Shown in pieces: positions 31,071 to 42,362 of a stretch of 64,000 nucleotides of DNA. Position 1 is the stretch's first letter; the number at the start of each line of letters is the position of its first letter. Position numbers and translations under genes: made by a program. The stretch is from Platanthera guangdongensis. Lineage: Eukaryota; Streptophyta; Magnoliopsida; Asparagales; Orchidaceae. The notes under the pieces are model-generated. The model made no database searches and was not told the origin of the DNA. It saw only the letters and a list, made by a program, of their open reading frames with translations. The stretch is taken from assembly GCA_039583875.1 (NCBI GenBank), contig CM077155.1, positions 12,627,046 to 12,691,045 of the forward strand. The letters are read 5' to 3'.

Positions 31071-33911
31071 CTAAGGCAGCTCAGGCTCCTTGATAACTAT
31101 GCCCTTTCCTGATTGTATCTTTGCTTGGACAGGAGCTTCAGTATCTTTAGCAGCAGCAGGCTTCTTCCCTTTAAGATCTTTCTTTTTCAATTCTTCAGCC
31201 TTGATCTTTTGCCTTTCAAAGTAATGATAAGGCTTTGGGAAGTACTTGCTAGGCTCCTGTGCAGTAGGAGGTAGCTTTCCCATCTTAGCCTTTCTTCTAT
31301 ATTGAACAATAGCCTCTTGCCTGTTCTCATGCTTCCTCCACTCTAGTTCAGAATACCACTTGCCTCTATCCTGGATATTGTCCTTGGCAGCCTTCTAAGC
31401 AGTCAAAATGATATTCCTGGAGGTGGGGCTCCATTGTTCAAAATCAGGCCTAAGTTCAGCTTGCTCTCTGAATCTTTTCTTAGACAATTGAGTCTCTTGT
31501 TCCTTTAATAAGGCCTCTTGTTTTTTCAGAATTGCCTTTAGTACTGGCTGAACTACTTTCTCTATGATGACCTTCTGATTTCCCTCAGGAGGGCTATACA
31601 TTGACTGTATATCTTGATGTATCATATCAAAGTCTGGTGGAGGGTATATTACTTGAGCCACTTCAGCTTGCTCCCCTCCAAGATATGCAGGATTGATTCC
31701 AGACTCTACAACATTGTCATCATCACATAAGGGTGGATATCCAAGGGTGGCTCTGATGGAATTTGAAATCCACTTTGCATGGTCAGAGCCTGCCTTGACT
31801 AATACCCTCTCCCCCTTTATGACTTCTCTTTCAATGTGATCCCTATGATCATCTTTCTAAAACCTTATCTGTGCATTCAGATAGTTGACTCCATCTTTGT
31901 AGAAAGGTTTCAACCTTTGGAGCTTTTCAGTTACTAGCTTCTGGGAATCCTGGAGTGCAGAAGTAACAGCAGTGATTCCTTCTTGTAATGCTTTATCAAA
32001 TTCTGCCTTGGCTGTAGTCATGGCTGCAGTATTGGCAGAAGCTATATTCTTCATTTCAGTTACTATTGCATTATGAGAAGCTGTTAAATTATCATTCATT
32101 CTCAGCTGATTCTCCAGGACATAGCCTTGTTTCAGTGCAATATCATCCACTTGTGTTCTGATATTTTCCTGATGAGTGGCCAGATAGACTACTGTATTTC
32201 CTCCCTTGTGGAAGCAGTCAGTCATTTCTTTCTTATTCAGATTCATTTCAAATCTGATTGACTTAATGTCTTGGGCCAGATCAAATTGCAGTGACTTATG
32301 CCCTTCATCCATATAAGTTTGCAAAGCCTATCTTTGCTCATCTAGCTTGATCTGTAATGCTACCATCAGAGAACTGTAATCAGTAGTGATGGCTGGCTGT
32401 GGTGCAATTGTTTGTAGGGCTTTCTTATAAGTCTGGCTCCTTCTCTTAAAGACTTGGAATTTCCTCTTCTTGGCTCTAGCAGCCTCTTCATCCTCTGAAG
32501 CAGATGTGCTAGCTATATCTACTCTTTCTTTAGGACTAGGATGTGAATCCATCTCAGTCCTTGCTGGTTGCTCAGCATCCTTTGGCTTCTCAGTTTCTTT
32601 GCCTGCAGTTTCTTCTTCAATATCCACATGCTCCCCCTCAATAATTACTTTCTCCCCCTCAGCAGCAGCTTTTTCCACTTCAATGTCAGTCTGTAATAAG
32701 TCTAGGAATAGCTCTTCCAATGTAAACTCTTGTTGAGGTTGACTTGGTGAATCCATGATCTCAGGAGCAGCTGATACCTCTTTCTCAGCTACAGATGTGT
32801 CCTCCATGACCACATCTTAGGGTTGGCTATGTGACTGTGTTTGTTGATTAACATTAGGTAATGAATCAGACAAAACATCATCCTCAATAGGGAAATCTAA
32901 TTTATTAATTTCAGTTATTACCTCAAGTATTGTGTGGGTAGCCCTTTCACTCTCTAAGGGAGTTGGCTCATCCACCAGTAGAGGCTCCCCCTGGAGTGGA
33001 TCCAGGTGAATTGGGCTAGCTTGTGGTAGCTCCCCCTGCCTTTCTGCATCTTCTTGTCTAGCTGGAGACTGTCCAGCATTCCTTCCTTGTTCATCATCAG
33101 AACTAAATACTACTTGCTCTTCAAAGCTGCTGGAGGATGCTTGAGTCACTGTGGCTGTTTTCTTTTTCTTCTGCTGGGGTGTGTCCTTTACTGGAGATGG
33201 CAGTTCTTTGGTCAGTACTCTATCGCACCTAGAGAAGATTCTCAAATCCATTCTCCTCATGTGGTTAATCTTTGAACCTGCAGCTTGGTTCATTACCTCA
33301 GGTATACTGCCAACTAGGTAAAGACTTAGTATTCTACCCAAATTGGGCTTCTTCATACTTTCTTTAATTTTATCAAACACAACTGTAGACCAGTCTGTAT
33401 CTAGTTTGAATATTATCCTTGTCATGAGACTAAACATATGAGCTGAGATTCTGTCATGGCCTCCAGGCTTGCTCAGGATGACTTTGCCCACAATCTCAGA
33501 TAGAAACTTGCCTTGCATATTCATTCCCTTTCTATTGAACACAGATACTATCTTCAGGTTTGAGTACAAACCACACCATGTCAATGCTTCTCTAGTCTTG
33601 GAAGCAGAAACATCTTATTCTTCCTTAGTTCTTGGTAGTTGAAGTACCTTTCTTATACTTTTAGGAGAGACCTTCACCTTTTCCCCGTGAACTCTAGACT
33701 TAATCTTGAGTCCTGATTCATTTAGAGTTGCTCCATTCAGAAATTCGAGGACTTCCTTCTTCCATATCTTGATCGGTTCTGATACAAGAAATTCTAACCC
33801 AGTCTCTGCTATTAGGGTTATCACGCCTTTGATCTCGGGTTCCGCGTCATCAAATGCGTGTCGCACGAGTTCATATCCTTCATTCACATTCTCTTCTAGC
33901 TTGGGCGCCAT
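31071..33911 (-). pseudogene. Env-like third ORF of element C, one frame with five stops
   Basis: Minus-strand ATG at 33911 (MAPKLEENVNEGYE). One frame of about 947 codons runs to the TAG/TAA at 31073-31071, with internal stops starting at 33617, 32819, 32330, 31859 and 31397 and no net indel. The N-terminal third carries the block shared with element B (FLSEIVGKVILSK, STVVFDKIK, GRILSLYL). Then comes an acidic Ser/Glu-rich middle (EEETAGKETEKPKDAE), a basic patch AKKRKFQVFKRR, a long helical coiled-coil-like stretch (about residues 540-690, SLQFDLAQDIKSIRFEMN) and a lysine-rich tail. No obvious membrane segment. Sits after pol as in other Sireviruses; role unknown. Confidence 0.82.
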
Positions 33912-33944
33912 TAGGGTTTGAAGAAATTTGAATTTAGAGAAGAG

Positions 33945-34378
33945 AGATGTCGACACACAAGTTTGGTCTCGAAACTTTGGTAAGCTTGTCGACAGACAAT
34001 GGCGAAAACCTATTTATACCTTTCTAGAATCGAAGATGAAAGGGCGCGTCAAAATACTTAAATTGTGTCGACACTTACTGCGAATGTCTCGACAACAATG
34101 TGTCGACACAAGTATAGTCGACAGAATATATGTGTCGACACTTATATATGTGTCGACACCACTCAGCTCGACACTTAGTCGAGACTCTACAAGACTAATT
34201 CTGTGTAAAGTCTAAGTGTCGACACCACCTTGGATGTGTCGACACCTACACTGCATGTGTCGACACTAATTCTCTGAAGTGTCGACACCGACTTCCTAGA
34301 TGTGTCGACACCATTTCTCTGAAATGTCGACACCACTTCTATGTGTCGACACAGACAACTCTGTGTGTCGACACCATT
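33945..34378 (-). repeat. GTGTCGACAC array between pol and env-like ORF of element C
   Basis: About a dozen copies of GTGTCGACAC or near variants, the LTR palindrome of the same element, fill the non-coding gap between the RNase H end (34401) and the env-like start (33911). Confidence 0.9.
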
Positions 34379-34400
34379 TTACTTAGCCAATTTTGAAAAC

Positions 34401-37400
34401 TTATTCTAAGTTTATCATACCTAATTCAATTTTAAATTTATTGAATTTGGTTTCATCTAAGTGCTTAGTATACATGTCAGCTAGCTGATTATCTGTATTA
34501 ATATACTCTACTGAAATATCTCCCTTTTCCACATATTCTCTTAGAAAATAGTATTTTATTTCTATGTGCTTAGTCTTACTATGGAAGACAGGATTGTTTG
34601 TAATAGAAATAGCACTAGTAGAATCACAAAATAAAGGTGTTCTACTTACTTGAATACCATAATCTTCTAATTGATGTTGTATCTATAGATGTTGAGCACA
34701 ACAACTTCCTGCAGCAACATACTCTGATTCTGCTGTGGAGATAGCTACACTTGTTTGTTTCTTGCTACTCCATGATATCAGCCTTCCACCTAGGAATTGA
34801 CAGGTTCAAGTAGTACTTTTCCTATCTTCCTTGCAGCCTGCAAAATCTGCATCTGAATAACCTGTCAGTTCAAAGTCTCCATTCCTAGGGTACCAAAGGC
34901 CTAGATAAGGAGTGCCCTTAAGATATCTCAAAATTCTTTTGACTGCTGTCAAGTGAGATTCTTTAGGGCAAGCTTGGTACCTAGCACAGACACATGTAGC
35001 ATACATGATATCTGGTCTACTAGCAGTCAAATACAATAAGGAGCCAACTATCCCTCTATACAAAGTCTCATCTACAGGTTTCCCTGCATCATCTTTGCTA
35101 AGAGACATACTTGACCCCATAGGAGTTTTCATGGTACTGGATGATTCCATACCATACTTCCTTATCAATTCTTGGGTGAACTTAGACTGGCATATGGATA
35201 AACCATCCTCAGTCTGTCTAACTTGGAGACCCAAGAAGAACTTAAGTTCCCCCATACTGCTTATTTCAAATTGTCCTTGCATTAGTTTTGCAAACTTTCT
35301 ACAAAGACTACTTTCTGTAGATCCAAATATAATGTCATCTACATATATTTGGACTAAGACAATCTTGCCTCTAGATTCCCTAAGGAATAGAGTCTTGTCT
35401 ATTTTCCCCCTTGTGAATTTATTCTCAATGAGGAAACTAGACAGGGTTTCATACCAAGCCCTAGGGGCTTGTTTTAACTCATACAAAGCCTTCCTAAGTC
35501 TATAGACATAATTAGGTTTGATAGAATCTACAAAACCTGATGGCTGTTCTACATAGACTTCTTCCTTCAGATTTCCATTCAGAAAGGCTGACTTAACATC
35601 CATTTGGTATACTCTAAACCCTTGATAGGTTGCATAAGCCAGGAACATCCTTATAGCTTCCAGTCTGGCTACTGGAGCAAAGGTTTGATCAAATTCAATA
35701 CCTTCTTCCTGCCTATAACCTTTTGCAACCAGTCTTGCTTTGTTCTTTATAATAACTCCATGTTCATCCAACTTATTTCTAAAGATCCACTTAGTCCCAA
35801 TAATGTTGTGATCTTTTAGTTTAGGAACTAGCTCCCAGACATTGCATCTTTTGAACTGGTTCAGCTCCTCTTGTATAGCCTCAATCCAATGAGGGTCTAG
35901 GATTGCTTCAAATTTCTTTGGCTCTATTTGGGATAGAAAGCTGGAGTAGAGAACTGAACTTAGATTCCCGCTCCTTGTTTGTACCCCTTGTCTGAGATCA
36001 CCAATAATTTGATTGGCTGGATGATCTTTTAGATGCCTATTTGCTGGAGGTAGCATGTCTTCAGGTTGTACTCCTTCAGCTTCTTCAACTTGCTGCACTC
36101 CTTGGTCTTCCTCTACATCAGGTGCATCTAGTACTCCCCCTGGACAACAACCACTATCATCCACTTGCTGACTTGCAGTAGATCCTTCTTCAATAGTGAG
36201 CTTGTCCATCTTCTCAGACACACCTGTAGAGCTGCAAACACTTCTAAACAATTCATTGTTAATGAGTCTAGCTTCATCAAACACTACATGTACTGACTCT
36301 TCTACAACTTGAGTAGTCAAGTTGTAGACCCTATAAGCCTTACTGTTGTTGCTGTACCCAACAAAGATCCCCTCTTGGGATTTGGCAGCAAACTTAGTTA
36401 AGTAAAACTTACCATTGTTAAGTATATAACATTTTCAACCAAAGATCCTGAAATAGGATAGATTTGGTTTTCTGTCTTTCACAATCTCATAGGGTGTCTT
36501 ATTGAGGCTCTTGGTAATGGTAGCCCTATTAATCACATGACATGCAGTATTAACTGCCTCAGCCCAGAAATATTCAGGGAGAGATGTGTCACTTAATAGG
36601 GTTCTACTAGCCTCTATCAAAGTTCTATTTTTCCTTTCAGCAATACCATTTTGCTGAGGTGTTCTTGGTGAAGAAAACTCCTGAAATATCCCAAACTCTT
36701 CACATAGCTTTGTCATACTGTCAGACTGGAATTCAGTACCATGGTCACTTCTTATTTTGACCACTGTACTGTCAAACTCATTCTGAATTTGTTTGACAAA
36801 ACTATAAAAGATACTAGGAGTTTCAGATTTCTGTCTAAGGAAGAACACCCAGGAAAACCTTGAGTAGTCATCTACAACCACAAATGTGTAGACCTTCCTA
36901 CCTAGGCTGTGAACTGGCATAGGACCAAAGAGATCCATATGCAAGAGGTATAGGCACCTCACAGCATCTTTGTTCTCAATGCTATTAAAGGTGGATTTTG
37001 TCTGCTTGCCCTTTTGACAAGCTGAGCATATCACATCCTTAATACACTTAACCTGAGGACCATTCCTCACTAAGTCTTTGCTATAGAGTTGACTAATTAT
37101 CTTATAGTTGAGATGGGCTAGCCTCTTGTGCCATTTGACACAATGAGAGACTTTCTCATCAGCTACAAGACACACAGGAGAAACATTGTTCTCACACATA
37201 ATGTCTAGACAATAGACATTTCTCTTCCTATAACCTGTCAGAATGATCTTTTTATCATTTGACCTCCTGATATGACAACCATATTTGACAAATAAGATGT
37301 CATATCCTAAATCACTCATCTGACTTATACTAATGAGGTTGTGTTTCAAACCTTTAACATAAGCCACTTGAGTAATTGTAATAAGGTTGCTAGAAATGTT

Positions 37401-37565
37401 ACCAAAGCCTTTGATGATTCCTTTTTCAGAACCACCAAAGGTGACCTTAGGACCATCCTTGATTGGTGTATAGTCCTTTAGCAATCCCCTAGTTCCAGTC
37501 ATGTGCCTGGAACATCCACTGTCCAAGTACCATATTGGGGAATGGTCACTTGGACTCACCTGCAA
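34401..37565 (-). pseudogene. pol: pol of element C: protease, integrase, reverse transcriptase, RNase H
   Basis: Same frame as gag. Protease YLDSGCSRHMTG (about 37535-37500). Integrase zinc region HKRLAHLNYK...CSACQKGK, then HMDLFGPM, VVVDDYSRFSWVF, IRSDHGTEF and TPQQNGIAERKNRT (the Asp-Asp-Glu core). RT has [22 protein letters not shown] and intact YVDDIIFGS (about 35350-35325). RNase H has [10 protein letters not shown] (34840), a stop at 34808-34806, AESEYVAAGS, a TAG at 34685, and ends at TAA 34403-34401. Other stop: TGA 36437-36435. From the gag ATG to here the length is exactly 1716 codons with no net frameshift. It is the best-kept Copia pol in the window, with motifs intact but stops present. 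Confidence 0.94.
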
Positions 37566-37590
37566 AACAGATTAGTTAACCTTAGAACCC
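37566..37590 (-). promoter_or_regulatory. Conserved TAA plus 3'-splice-like tract at the gag/pol boundary of C
   Basis: The minus strand reads GTTAACTAATCTGTTTTGCAG between gag and protease. The TAA (37574-37572) is in the gag-pol frame. Element B has the same arrangement at 16428-16445. The preceding Gag ends also align (GPKNSLGSKVN in C, GPKVTWVKNN in B). Confidence 0.4.
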
Positions 37591-39548
37591 AAAGAATTCT
37601 TGGGTCCTTGGTGCTGGTTAGTTTGCCTCTTAACAAAACTACCTGTAGCTTTTCTAGCAGGAAGATTGCTACTCACCTTGGCACTTGAATTGTGCCAACA
37701 GTCTATGGCAAAGTGGCCTACCTTGCCACAACACCAGCACTCAAATCTGTTGTACCTTTGTTTAGGTACAACCCTGGCTGATTTATCTGCAGCAGGTTTC
37801 TTGTTGTGTACTTGGGCTTTGCGCTTAGACTTGGACTGTACAGTCCTGGCAGGTTTAGTAAACCCCAATCCAGTTTTACCCTTTTGAGAAATGAACTCAT
37901 CTATCAAAGGTAGAACAGACTTTGGTTTAGAAAACCTTTCTACTATATCTCTCTCCTTCTGAAGACTAATCTCCAGATTTCTGATTTGATCATTCTTGAA
38001 TGTAATAGTCCCCATCTGAATAACAGTAATGTTCTTTAGCCTTGCTATTTCATTTAGTTTCTGATCAAGCAACTTATCAAAATCTGTTGCAGCCACTTTG
38101 AGATTAGCAATCTCCTTAGCCTGACTCTTGGCCAAGGATTTGATTTTCTTCAAAGCTTGCAACACTACTCTATATTCATCAATAAATTGATGAATGTCTC
38201 CTTCAGATTCAGGTTCACTCTCATCACTTGATGCTGATGAATCTGATTCTGATCCAGCACTAGAAATTGAACTTGAAGAACAATTTTGTACCTGACTTGG
38301 TCCAAGTTGATCCTGGATTTTGTCTCCTTCTGATAAGGCCATCAGTCCCTGGCACTGATTGTCCTCATGCTCATATATTGAGTTCATTAATTGTATGAAC
38401 TCATCTTCCTCTTCTTCAGCAAACAGTCCAATATAAGCTTCAGCTTCTGAATCAGTTTCTTAAGAAGACACATCAGACAGACTTTTGTCCTTCTTAGCAA
38501 CAAAGGACCTTTTGTTTTTGCCCTTGATCTGAGTCTTCTTCTTATCAGTTGACTCTTTCCTCTTCTCTGGACAGTCAGCAACGACATGTTCCTGTCTGTT
38601 ACAACAATAACAAACTATCTTTGAAGATGTAGTTTTACTTGACTTGGGCTTTCTCCTGTCATTCTTTGATGTCTTCTGTGAAGTGGATGGCTTAGACCTC
38701 CACTGTTTCTTCTTTAGAAATTTCTGAAAATGTCTAGTGAAAGCTGCAAAGTCTTCATCACTCTCACTGCTTTCAGAATTCTTGCTTTCTGACTCATCTG
38801 TCTCAGTCTCAGCAACTTTTGGAGGTGGTGATGGAGACTTACTTTTATATTTACTAGTGGCTTCTGTCTTGAAAGCCACAACTCTTTCTTTGTGCTCAAC
38901 TCTTGTAATCTTCTCCTCCTCCTTCCTTACCATTAACTGCATCTCATATGATAACAATTTTCCAAACAATGTTGGAGGATGTATGTCTGCTAACTTGGCC
39001 ATTTCCCTTATGGCACAAATTTTGGTATCCCAGTCCTTAGTCAGGGATCTCAAGAACTTATCATTCAATTCATAATTGCTGAATTCTCTTCCATAAGACA
39101 TCAACTCATTGACAATCCTATAGAATTTCTTGTAGCACTCAGTTATACTATCAGAACTGCCTTGTCTGAAACTTTCATACTCCTGATTTAATAAAGACTT
39201 TCTGTCCTGTCTAACTTCTTCAGAGCCCTCCATGTACACTATAAGTGTGTCCCACATTTCCTTTGATGTTTTACAGTGAATTAAATTCTGAAATGTGGCA
39301 TCATCTATTGCACTTACAATAATATTCTGAGCCCTCTTGTCCATAGTGGCCAGAATAATTTCATCTTTAGTCATCTCTGAATAGTCTTTTGGAGTTCTCT
39401 GGTTTGCATCCAGAACTGATACTTTCATTGGCACATATGACCCTTCTTTGACTGTGATATAGATTCTAGGGTCAGAGACTTCCATAAATAGTCTAACCCT
39501 TTCTTTCCAAATGCCAAAGATCTCCTTTCTGCAGATTGACAACTTCAT
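37572..39548 (-). pseudogene. gag: gag of element C with zinc knuckles and coiled coil, one premature stop
   Basis: ATG at 39548 (MKLSICRKEIFGIWKERV) follows the primer site by about 115 bases. Capsid-like region: KTSKEMWDTLIVYMEG, NELMSYGREFSNYELNDKF, PPTLFGKLLSYEMQ. Acidic Ser/Glu linker, then a first zinc knuckle CYCCNRQEHVVADC (CX2CX4HX4C), a basic stretch, and a TAA at 38462-38460. The same frame resumes with an acidic segment, a helical coiled coil (LEISLQKERDIVERF, about 37990-37930) and a second knuckle CWCCGKVGHFAIDC (about 37740-37700). It ends at the boundary TAA 37574. Gag would package the RNA in cytoplasmic particles. The two knuckles either side of a coiled coil are notable. 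Confidence 0.9.
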
Positions 39549-39663
39549 GGATCCTAGTTCTTTGTGATTCTCTGTTGAACCGATTTTCTTGATTTTCTTG
39601 ATTATGCTGAGTCTGCCTACAGGATCTTTTACTCAGACTGTCATGTTCTTTTTGAGGAACCTC

Positions 39664-39675
39664 CCTCTGATACCA
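39664..39675 (-). other. Primer-binding site of element C (tRNA-iMet)
   Basis: The minus strand reads TGGTATCAGAGG two bases inside the 5' LTR end at 39678. Confidence 0.9.
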
Positions 39676-39677
39676 CT

Positions 39678-40042
39678 TGAAAGAACTAGTGCCTAAACAC
39701 CTAGAGGGGGGGGTGAATAGGTGCACTTAATCTTTTTTAAACTTTATAGGCAGACACACAAAATTATATGCAATTCTTCACAGCAATACAGCACAGCAAT
39801 CACAGAATAAAGCACACACAGAGAACACACAAATTTTATAGTGGTTCCCCAAGGTCTGGGTACATCCACTTTCCCCCTTCTCCTATCTAGTTGTGTACTA
39901 GATTCGTCCCAACTTCTCCATTATTCCTCAGATCCTCAGATCTTACACTCAGAACCCCAAATAGGTTCCTATAGCTCAGAGTGATCCCACTCCTACAACT
40001 CAGGCTCAAAAGCCCTACCACTCAGTCTTCACCAAGACCTAC
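39678..40042 (-). repeat. 5' LTR of element C, piece 1 (U5 side)
   Basis: Begins TGAAAGAACTAG and aligns with 28848 onward. Contains the first hairpins of the chain. Cut by element F; cctac at 40038-40042 is F's target site. Confidence 0.93.
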
Positions 40043-42327
40043 TGTAACACGCCCTATCCGTCGCATGGCATATAGCAGTAGGTCCGGCCGGGGCCCGACG
40101 CCATATACCACAGACAGACCGGGTGGTTACTTATGGAAACCATCCAACCAATCTCAACGTCCTACACAGAGCATTCTAGCGGAAGCAGTTATTAAAGGTT
40201 GTAAACAAGAACCCAGCAACGAAGCACGAATGTCCACTAGTACACATTAGGAATGTTATACAAAAATACCCAGAACCGGCCTTAAGGCCTTACAAAGTGT
40301 TTCACTTGAAAATTACATGTTTTACAAACCACGGCACGCAGGCCGGTCATACATGAATAAAGCAGTAAACACTTCTACTTGGGCCTTCGAGGGCCAGCTT
40401 CGCAAAAAGGGCTTTAGCCCGCTATTGACCGCTTGGTCCAGCTGCACCTGCAAGCAACAAACCACCGCACGGTGGCAAAACAAGGCAACGGTCAGCAATG
40501 CTGACCAAATTATAACGATCCCGCCCCCAACTCGGGGCGGCGATGCTCCTTCCCTGCATTTCATTAGCACAAGCGAGCAATATATATATAGCCACTACAT
40601 CACAGGCAGAGGCTCAACGGCCACACACCCCGTGCACTCAGGGCACATTCTCGGTGAACGCAGTCTAAGTCTGCCGACTCACCACCATCCCCTTTGGACG
40701 GCCAAACAATGAGCAGTTTGTCTTCCCGGCATGGGTCACGGTAATTAAAACCATAGACCGCCGAAGACTCTCATCTATGCCAACGGCTCTAATCCGAACG
40801 ACATAGAATGGGTGCGGTTCCATCTAACCCGTGCTCACAATGCAACGGTAATTTAAACCATATGCGCCCGCAACGGTAATTTAAACCATATGCGCAGGTC
40901 AAACTTCTCCCGAGTCCCATTTCCATCACATTTCACATAATCAGATTATGTTCAAGCTCGCTCTCAGGCCACCAAGTTGGCAAGATCTCGTATCCACCCA
41001 GTTTTCCGGGTGCACCTTTGGGTTAGTCCCCAAGGCTCCCTGCTGCAATCTACCGCGTAGAAAACCCGAAAAACAACCAATAGCACAGAGCCTTCTCCGG
41101 CCTTATGCAATGCAACATCACCGATCCAGACTAACATGTCCGGGTAGGTTTCACACAAAATGCCTACGTCCGTTCTTGCATACGGACTCTAAACAACGGG
41201 GACTTTACATATCTACCCGAAGGAATGCCTCCAACTCTCCGCAAACTCGCGAGAGCGGGCTTCCTATGCTAAGAAAAGGAGCGATTCATGCTCAAGATGA
41301 GGATCGTTACCCTTGAGTTCCTCTTTGGCGCCATCGAAAAGTAATCGGATAGAAATCACCGCACTTGCGTTGCCTCCGTGGATCCGGAGTCGGCTTGCGA
41401 TTCGGAGCTCCGAAGCTCCTCTAATGGCGGATCTAGCTCCTCTTCCTCCAATGGCTTTTCCCCTTTCTCCAAGGATTTGGAGAGATGAAAAGGTAAGAAA
41501 GAATGGATTTTTCTAAGTCAAACCCGGGTATATCCTCTGAGGAACCATCCCCAGCCGTTGGATCTCAACCTAAGAAAATGAACGGCTTTGATTTGGGGCT
41601 GAAATGCCCAATCTGGACCGAACACGGCCTGGCACACGCCCGTGTCCAGGGCCGTGTGCCGCATTCGCCGTCAAAATCGAATCTCCTGGACCCTCACACG
41701 GGTATCGAACACGCCCGTGTTCGAGCTGACACGCCCGTGTTCCAGCTGACACGGCCGTGTAGCCGGTCGTGTACACCATGATTTTTCCCCCGTTTTCAAC
41801 CCGAGCACTGCACGGGTCCTAGGACACGCCCGTGTCCTTGCCCGTGTCACATTGACACGCCTGGACCCCAGGCCGTGTACACGGGACATTTCGTCGAGGG
41901 GAGAACGACGACTGGATGACACGGCCTTGGACACGCCCGTGTCCTAGGCCGTGTGCCTTGTCTCGACGATCGTCGAGTGAATCTCGACGACTCCCCGGGA
42001 CGATCGTCGACACGGGTCGACACGCCCTGCGACACGCCCGTGTCGCAGGCCGTGTGCCCATTCTCGACGAATCGTCGAGTGTAACTCGACGACTTCACGG
42101 CTAAGTGTCGACACGGGTCGACACGCCCTGCGACACGCCCGTGTCGCAGGCCGTGTGCCCATTCTCGACGAATCGTCGAGTATAACTCGACGACTTCGCG
42201 GCTAAGTGTCGACACACGCTTGACACGCCCTGGGACACGCCCGTGTCCCAGGCCGTGTGCCTTCTGCCAGAACCCAAACTGGCCCAAAACGTCCCCCCTT
42301 TGCTCCTTTGAGTTTCGGGGCGTTACA
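40043..42327 (-). repeat. 3' LTR of element F
   Basis: TGTAACACGCC to GGGGCGTTACA on the plus strand. Possible TATA box on the minus strand at about 40587-40578 (TATATATAT). A U3 palindrome array occupies 41625-42262. The R/U5 side contains many CCATAGAC and CCATATGCGC words (40745-40895). Confidence 0.93.
41625..42262 (-). repeat. GACACGCCCGTGTC palindrome array in F LTR U3
   Basis: Repeated ACACGGCCGTGT and GACACGCCCGTGTC (near-perfect palindromes with one central mismatch), interleaved with CTCGACGA/TCGTCGAG inverted pairs, for example 42063-42079. Second copy at 48802-49438. High CpG content. Confidence 0.92.
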
Positions 42328-42345
42328 ACTCTACCCCTCTTAAAA
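42328..42345 (-). other. Polypurine tract of element F
   Basis: The minus strand reads AAGAGGGGTAGAGT directly before the 3' LTR start TGTAACGCC. Confidence 0.75.
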
Positions 42346-42362
42346 GAATTTTGCCCACGAAA

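Noticed and set aside
32470..32736. Open frame on the plus strand opposite the C env-like ORF
   Set aside because: Serine-rich shadow of the acidic env-like coding strand, with no features of its own.
40317..41316. Plus-strand open frames of 120-130 codons, repeated at about 47602-48493
   Set aside because: They lie in both LTRs of F and run antisense to the element. They are preserved only because the LTRs are young; the E LTRs break them.
41570..42287. Arginine-rich open frames (TRPATRACRRAC type) on both strands
   Set aside because: They come from the CpG-rich palindrome array of the F LTR, and are repeated at 48747-49463.
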